In this document: positions 49,407 through 52,037 of the stretch, in pieces | How the letters are laid out: each line of letters opens with the position of its first letter | Numbering within the stretch: position 1 is the first letter of the stretch | Assembly (NCBI RefSeq): GCF_009651005.1 | Contig: NZ_WHVW01000023.1 | Location: 1 to 52,037 of the forward strand | Source: Sporosarcina obsidiansis | GTDB taxonomy: Bacteria; Bacillota; Bacilli; Bacillales_A; Planococcaceae | Direction of reading: 5' to 3' | Length of the DNA: 52,037 nt | Translations under genes and position numbers: made by a program | Notes under the pieces: generated by a model | The model's database searches: none | Seen by the model: the letters and a program-made list of their open reading frames with translations, nothing else | Told to the model about the DNA's origin: nothing

Positions 49407-49541
49407 CCATGTTCACTCCTATATCAATTACGCCTTGGCGTAATTGTGTCCAGATTTATTCGAGCCTGCTCGAAAAGCTCCTTTGAAAATCTGTGACGTC
49501 CGCCGGAGGCTCTAACTCCATTCAGTTGAATTGAGTTAAAC
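49407..49541 (-). repeat. Palindrome-rich leader element upstream of lepA
   Basis: Between the predicted lepA start of transcription and its ATG there are four palindromic modules: AATTACGCC-TT-GGCGTAATT (49427-49446), CGAGCCTGCTCG (49461-49472), CGCCGGAGGC near 49501, and an imperfect hairpin joining TAACTC...GAGTTA at about 49512-49538. It encodes no supported protein. The dense palindromes and G/C-richness unlike neighbouring gaps suggest a dispersed intergenic repeat or a regulatory leader. I saw only one copy in this window. Confidence 0.5.
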
Positions 49542-49548
49542 TACTTGA

Positions 49549-49577
49549 ATTATAGCAGTGAACAATGAAGACTTCAA
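49549..49577 (-). promoter_or_regulatory. SigA promoter of lepA
   Basis: On the minus strand TTGAAG (49572-49577) and a perfect TATAAT (49549-49554) with a 17-base spacer; TGC directly before the -10 adds an extended -10. Confidence 0.75.
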
Positions 49578-49588
49578 TATCTGAGAGA

Positions 49589-50389
49589 TTATTGCACAGT
49601 CAATAGCGCAGAAACCGATTCCCCGATGACAGAAACCGTCTGATTCAGCTCAACTTCCGTATTGCCCACACCACCAAGCTCGATCAAAATCATACTTGTA
49701 TCCAAGTCCTGATTATATTTCCCATCCACTCCTCGTCCACCTTTAATAATGATTTCTCGCGTAATTCCGGGAACCCGTTTTTCCATTTCACTCTTCAATT
49801 GCTTAGCTTTCGACAAATTCTTTTCATAATACGGATGTTCTCTACCAACTACAAAACCAACTTTCGCATAACGTTGATTTTCATAGGTAATTGTCGACTT
49901 CGAAGGCCCTACCGAATCCCGATGCAAATCAATAACCAAATCATACGACTGACTGCGCACTTTCTCTTCGACATATGGACGTATAGCTGCATAGGATCTA
50001 TGGTAAGGTATCTTCTTCTGTTGCATGATTTTCGCAATATCGACGTCTAACTGTTCAGCTGTCAAGCCATTAACTAGTAAATTGTCTTTCAGTCGTGTGC
50101 CTACTTTCATGATATTCTCAGAATGATGAGAAGCAGCTATTTTTCCATTGACAGCTTGAGTAATCGGTTCATACGCTTCATGAGAATGAGTGGTATAAAT
50201 AAGTATATTCCCCTCTACTTTCGGTTGAATATCTTCTTCCAACACATTCGATGCGTAAACAATCATGCTAGGTTCTTTTAAAGAGAGGGTGGATTGAAGC
50301 GTCGGCTGTTTTGGAATAAACTGAATAACGACTGGGAAGATGAACAACAGAAAAATAATGCTCATCCAGATTTGCAAAGTTTTTTTCAT
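49589..50389 (-). CDS. spoIIP: Stage II sporulation protein P (SpoIIP)
   Basis: Peptidoglycan amidase/endopeptidase that, with SpoIID and SpoIIM, thins septal wall and drives engulfment. The 266-residue protein has an N-terminal membrane anchor (about residues 5-24) and an amidase domain with THSHEAY and DLHRDSVG (zinc ligands) and ILIELGGVGNTEVE. It is much shorter than the 401 residues of B. subtilis SpoIIP, with most of the region between anchor and amidase missing. Start chosen at the ATG after GGAGGG. A SigE-like promoter lies upstream. Confidence 0.93.
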   Translation of the reverse strand: MKKTLQIWMSIIFLLFIFPVVIQFIPKQPTLQSTLSLKEPSMIVYASNVLEEDIQPKVEGNILIYTTHSHEAYEPITQAVNGKIAASHHSENIMKVGTRLKDNLLVNGLTAEQLDVDIAKIMQQKKIPYHRSYAAIRPYVEEKVRSQSYDLVIDLHRDSVGPSKSTITYENQRYAKVGFVVGREHPYYEKNLSKAKQLKSEMEKRVPGITREIIIKGGRGVDGKYNQDLDTSMILIELGGVGNTEVELNQTVSVIGESVSALLTVQ

Positions 50390-50400
50390 TGTGATCCCTC

Positions 50401-50440
50401 CATCTCCCACTATATGCAGAAGAAAAAAGGACCATGACTG
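50401..50440 (-). promoter_or_regulatory. SigE-like promoter of spoIIP
   Basis: In the 53-base gap after gpr, the minus strand has TCATGGT, 14 bases, then CATATAGT. The -10 matches CATAYAHT in seven of eight positions and the -35 matches KMATATW in five of seven. spoIIP is a known SigE gene in B. subtilis. Confidence 0.6.
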
Positions 50441-50442
50441 GA

Positions 50443-51480
50443 CTATTTTTTTACTTTATGAATCCAATCCATCAATGAAGTAGAGAGGGCAGACGCATAT
50501 TGCGCAACCCAAGAGTCAATTTCCTTCGGGGAAATGAATGTAGCCAATTCGTGTTGAGTAAGAACTTCCTCAAACAATTGAATCCGTTCTTCATGTGTCC
50601 AGGAAGACCAATCCCCAAATATAGGTGCAAGAGAAGTACGGTCGGCACTTTCTGTGGATTGTTGAGGGAAACGACCAGTCGCGAGTTTTGAAGATGGCAT
50701 GCTATCTTCTTCAATCTTTGCAGCAATATAACCAAACATTGTATCAATCGCATCTGCCACAAGCACGGGTCCGTCCACTACGGTTGGCACACCAATAGCG
50801 ATAACAGGAATACCAAGGCTCTGTTCTGACAGCTCTTTTCTGCTATTACCTACTCCTGAACCTGGATGGATACCTGTATCTGTCAATTGAATCGTTCGGC
50901 ACAGACGGGAACTGCTTCTTGCTGCTAGAGCATCCACGACAATGAGGACATCAGGTTTTCCCTCATCCACAATCGCTTTTACAAAAGACGCAGTCTCCAA
51001 GCCCGTTTGAATCGTCACACCAGGTGCATAGACCATCACCCCACTATCGTCCGCTTCGTAATAGTCTGGGATGATCTCTTTCACAATATCCATCGTCACA
51101 GGTCCAACCGCATCAGGTGTAATATCTCGATTACCCAATCCAACAAATAAAATTTTCTTTGCGCTTCCTTGCAATTTTTCTTTAATCAACGCGTCCATTT
51201 TTTCCACAACCAAATTACATAACTTCTGTAATTCGTCTATTTCATGAACGGAAAGTGTCGGAATCGTTAACGTAACATATGTTCCTTTCGCTTTCCCAAT
51301 CTCTTCTTCACCTTCCGCCTTCACTTTTACAGTAGTCGCCTTAATTCTTCCGAGTTCCTTTTCTTCCACTTCAATACCAGACATTTTCTTCAATTTCTTT
51401 TCTTCGCGTGCAGTTTGATGCCTGACAAACTCGTCACTTTCATCGATCAAATCTGTACGGTAATAATTAATCTCGTCCAT
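50443..51480 (-). CDS. gpr: Germination protease GPR
   Basis: Aspartic-type protease (family A25) that degrades small acid-soluble spore proteins at germination. The 345-residue protein is made as a zymogen with an N-terminal propeptide (start to about residue 15, YYRTDLIDESDEF). The core shows FVGLGNRDITPDAVGP, VYAPGVTIQTGLETASFVKA, VDALAARSSSRLC and the TDTGIHPGSGVGNSRKELS stretch. The ATG after GAGGTGATTATA is used rather than a GTG three codons upstream. It lies upstream of spoIIP, the B. subtilis order. I found no convincing SigF/SigG promoter. Confidence 0.96.
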   Translation of the reverse strand: MDEINYYRTDLIDESDEFVRHQTAREEKKLKKMSGIEVEEKELGRIKATTVKVKAEGEEEIGKAKGTYVTLTIPTLSVHEIDELQKLCNLVVEKMDALIKEKLQGSAKKILFVGLGNRDITPDAVGPVTMDIVKEIIPDYYEADDSGVMVYAPGVTIQTGLETASFVKAIVDEGKPDVLIVVDALAARSSSRLCRTIQLTDTGIHPGSGVGNSRKELSEQSLGIPVIAIGVPTVVDGPVLVADAIDTMFGYIAAKIEEDSMPSSKLATGRFPQQSTESADRTSLAPIFGDWSSWTHEERIQLFEEVLTQHELATFISPKEIDSWVAQYASALSTSLMDWIHKVKK

Positions 51481-51572
51481 TATAATCACCTCTAAAGTGA
51501 AGCTTGTGCAAAAAAGCGTAGTTTATTCTGATGAAGAAGTGCTATTAACAACGCGAGATTGCTCTTTTTTTC

Positions 51573-51601
51573 TTGCAATCTCCTTTTAGTTTTGTTAAAA
51601 T
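51573..51601 (+). promoter_or_regulatory. SigA promoter of rpsT
   Basis: TTGCAA (51573-51578) and TAAAAT (51596-51601) with a 17-base spacer. The -35 is the 3' arm of an inverted repeat (GAGATTGC at 51555-51562, GCAATCTC at 51575-51582). Confidence 0.7.
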
Positions 51602-51676
51602 TGTGCTTGTTGTAAAGAGATGTCCGGATGATTGTGGAAACACTCTTGCCTTACCTGAAAGCTGGAGGTGAATGAA

Positions 51677-51928
51677 ATGCCAAACATTAAAGGTGCTATT
51701 AAACGCGTTAAGCAAAGTGCTGCTGCAAATGAGCAAAACTCTCATGTGAAAGCTGCTATGCGTACAGCGATCCGTAAAGCGGATGCTGCTCTTATCAATA
51801 ACGAAGAGAACGCTCAAGATCTTTTGAAAGATGCTGTGAAAAAAGTGGATACTGCTGCTCGTAAAGGACTTATCCATAAAAACACTGCTGCTCGTCAAAA
51901 ATCACGTCTAACTAAAAAAGCTCAATAA
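51677..51928 (+). CDS. rpsT: 30S ribosomal protein S20
   Basis: Ribosomal protein that binds 16S rRNA, 83 residues, mostly three long helices rich in Ala and Lys (NIKGAIKRVKQSAAANEQN, AARKGLIHKNTAARQKSRLTKKA). The ATG has GGAGGTG upstream; the frame begins three codons earlier without a start signal. Divergent from gpr, with its own promoter and two terminators. Confidence 0.97.
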   Translation: MPNIKGAIKRVKQSAAANEQNSHVKAAMRTAIRKADAALINNEENAQDLLKDAVKKVDTAARKGLIHKNTAARQKSRLTKKAQ

Positions 51929-51942
51929 TGACATGTTAAAAG

Positions 51943-52016
51943 ACTGCCTTATACAAGGCAGTTTCAGACTGTAGACAAACTCCGGAAATTTGGAGTTTTC
52001 CTACAGTCTATTTTCT
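51943..52016 (+). terminator. Tandem terminators of rpsT
   Basis: First hairpin: ACTGCCTT (51943-51950) and AAGGCAGT (51955-51962) followed by TTTC. Second: AGACTGTAG (51966-51974) and CTACAGTCT (52001-52009) with inner ACTCC/GGAGT pairing, followed by ATTTTCTTTT. The second is the stronger. Bases 52017-52037 hold nothing I can call. Confidence 0.78.
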
Positions 52017-52037
52017 TTTACAATAGAGTAAACGCCA

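Noticed and set aside
49456..49521. A 21-codon minus-strand frame in the lepA leader starting at ATG
   Set aside because: No ribosome site precedes it and palindromes explain the base pattern; a leader peptide remains possible but unsupported.
51481..51545. A SigG-type promoter for gpr (GAATA at the -35)
   Set aside because: No CATNHTA-like -10 is found at 17-18 bases, so the match is only a five-base coincidence.

Overview
The window is ordinary low-GC Firmicute chromosome. Gene order and protein content fit an endospore-forming member of Bacillales, most likely Planococcaceae (Sporosarcina-like). The order follows the Bacillus subtilis rpsT-gpr-spoIIP-lepA-hemW-hrcA-grpE-dnaK-dnaJ ... sigA-dnaG ... 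sodA-pbpA block almost gene for gene. The spore genes spoIIP, gpr, yqfC and yqfD are intact. I see no prophage, insertion sequence, CRISPR array, rRNA or tRNA. The genus is an inference from style and synteny; I could not search a database.

Layout, left to right. 1-5.2 kb (minus): class B penicillin-binding protein, sodA, a DUF456 protein and a Na/Pi cotransporter with a PhoU-like tail. 5.4-8.9 kb (plus): DUF1189 protein, YqfZ-like protein, ispG, a YqfW-like nucleotidase and an unknown membrane protein. 9.1-11.5 kb: a zinc-uptake operon znuC-znuB-zur behind a perfect Zur box, with divergent yqfT. 11.5-17.7 kb: nfo-cshB, yqfQ, ispH, the Nif3-like protein, trmK and a membrane-anchored cytochrome c. 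17.9-22.9 kb: an acyl-CoA dehydrogenase and an unknown membrane protein set between the cytochrome gene and sigA-dnaG. 23.2-26.4 kb: ppsR-ccpN and, divergently, a glycine T-box leader with a one-subunit glycyl-tRNA synthetase. 26.4-37.2 kb (all minus): recO, era, cdd, dgkA, ybeY, pgpH, phoH, yqfD, yqfC, an unknown anchored protein, floA and nfeD. 37.4-41.5 kb (minus): rpsU, deoC, mtaB, rsmE, prmA. 41.5-46.3 kb (minus): hrcA-grpE-dnaK-dnaJ behind a perfect CIRCE element. 46.4-51.5 kb (minus): hemW, lepA, spoIIP, gpr. 51.7 kb (plus): rpsT.

The genes are mostly housekeeping: envelope synthesis and stress (PBP2, FloA/NfeD, DgkA), isoprenoid synthesis (IspG, IspH), the core of transcription and replication (SigA, DnaG), heat-shock chaperones, ribosome and tRNA maturation (Era, YbeY, PrmA, RsmE, TrmK, MtaB, S20, S21), c-di-AMP turnover (PgpH) and sporulation. 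The regulatory DNA is informative: Zur box, CIRCE, glycine T-box, a SigW promoter for nfeD-floA, SigE-like promoters for spoIIP and yqfC, PhoP-like boxes beside the phosphate transporter, and a cre-like site at the acyl-CoA dehydrogenase promoter.

I found no new multi-gene system. The best items for a second look are (i) the yqfC start region, where a terminator-shaped hairpin holds the yqfC ribosome binding site and a SigE-like -10 lies in its loop; (ii) a palindrome-rich leader of about 135 nt between the lepA promoter and its start codon; (iii) an unexplained stem-loop element between phoH and pgpH.
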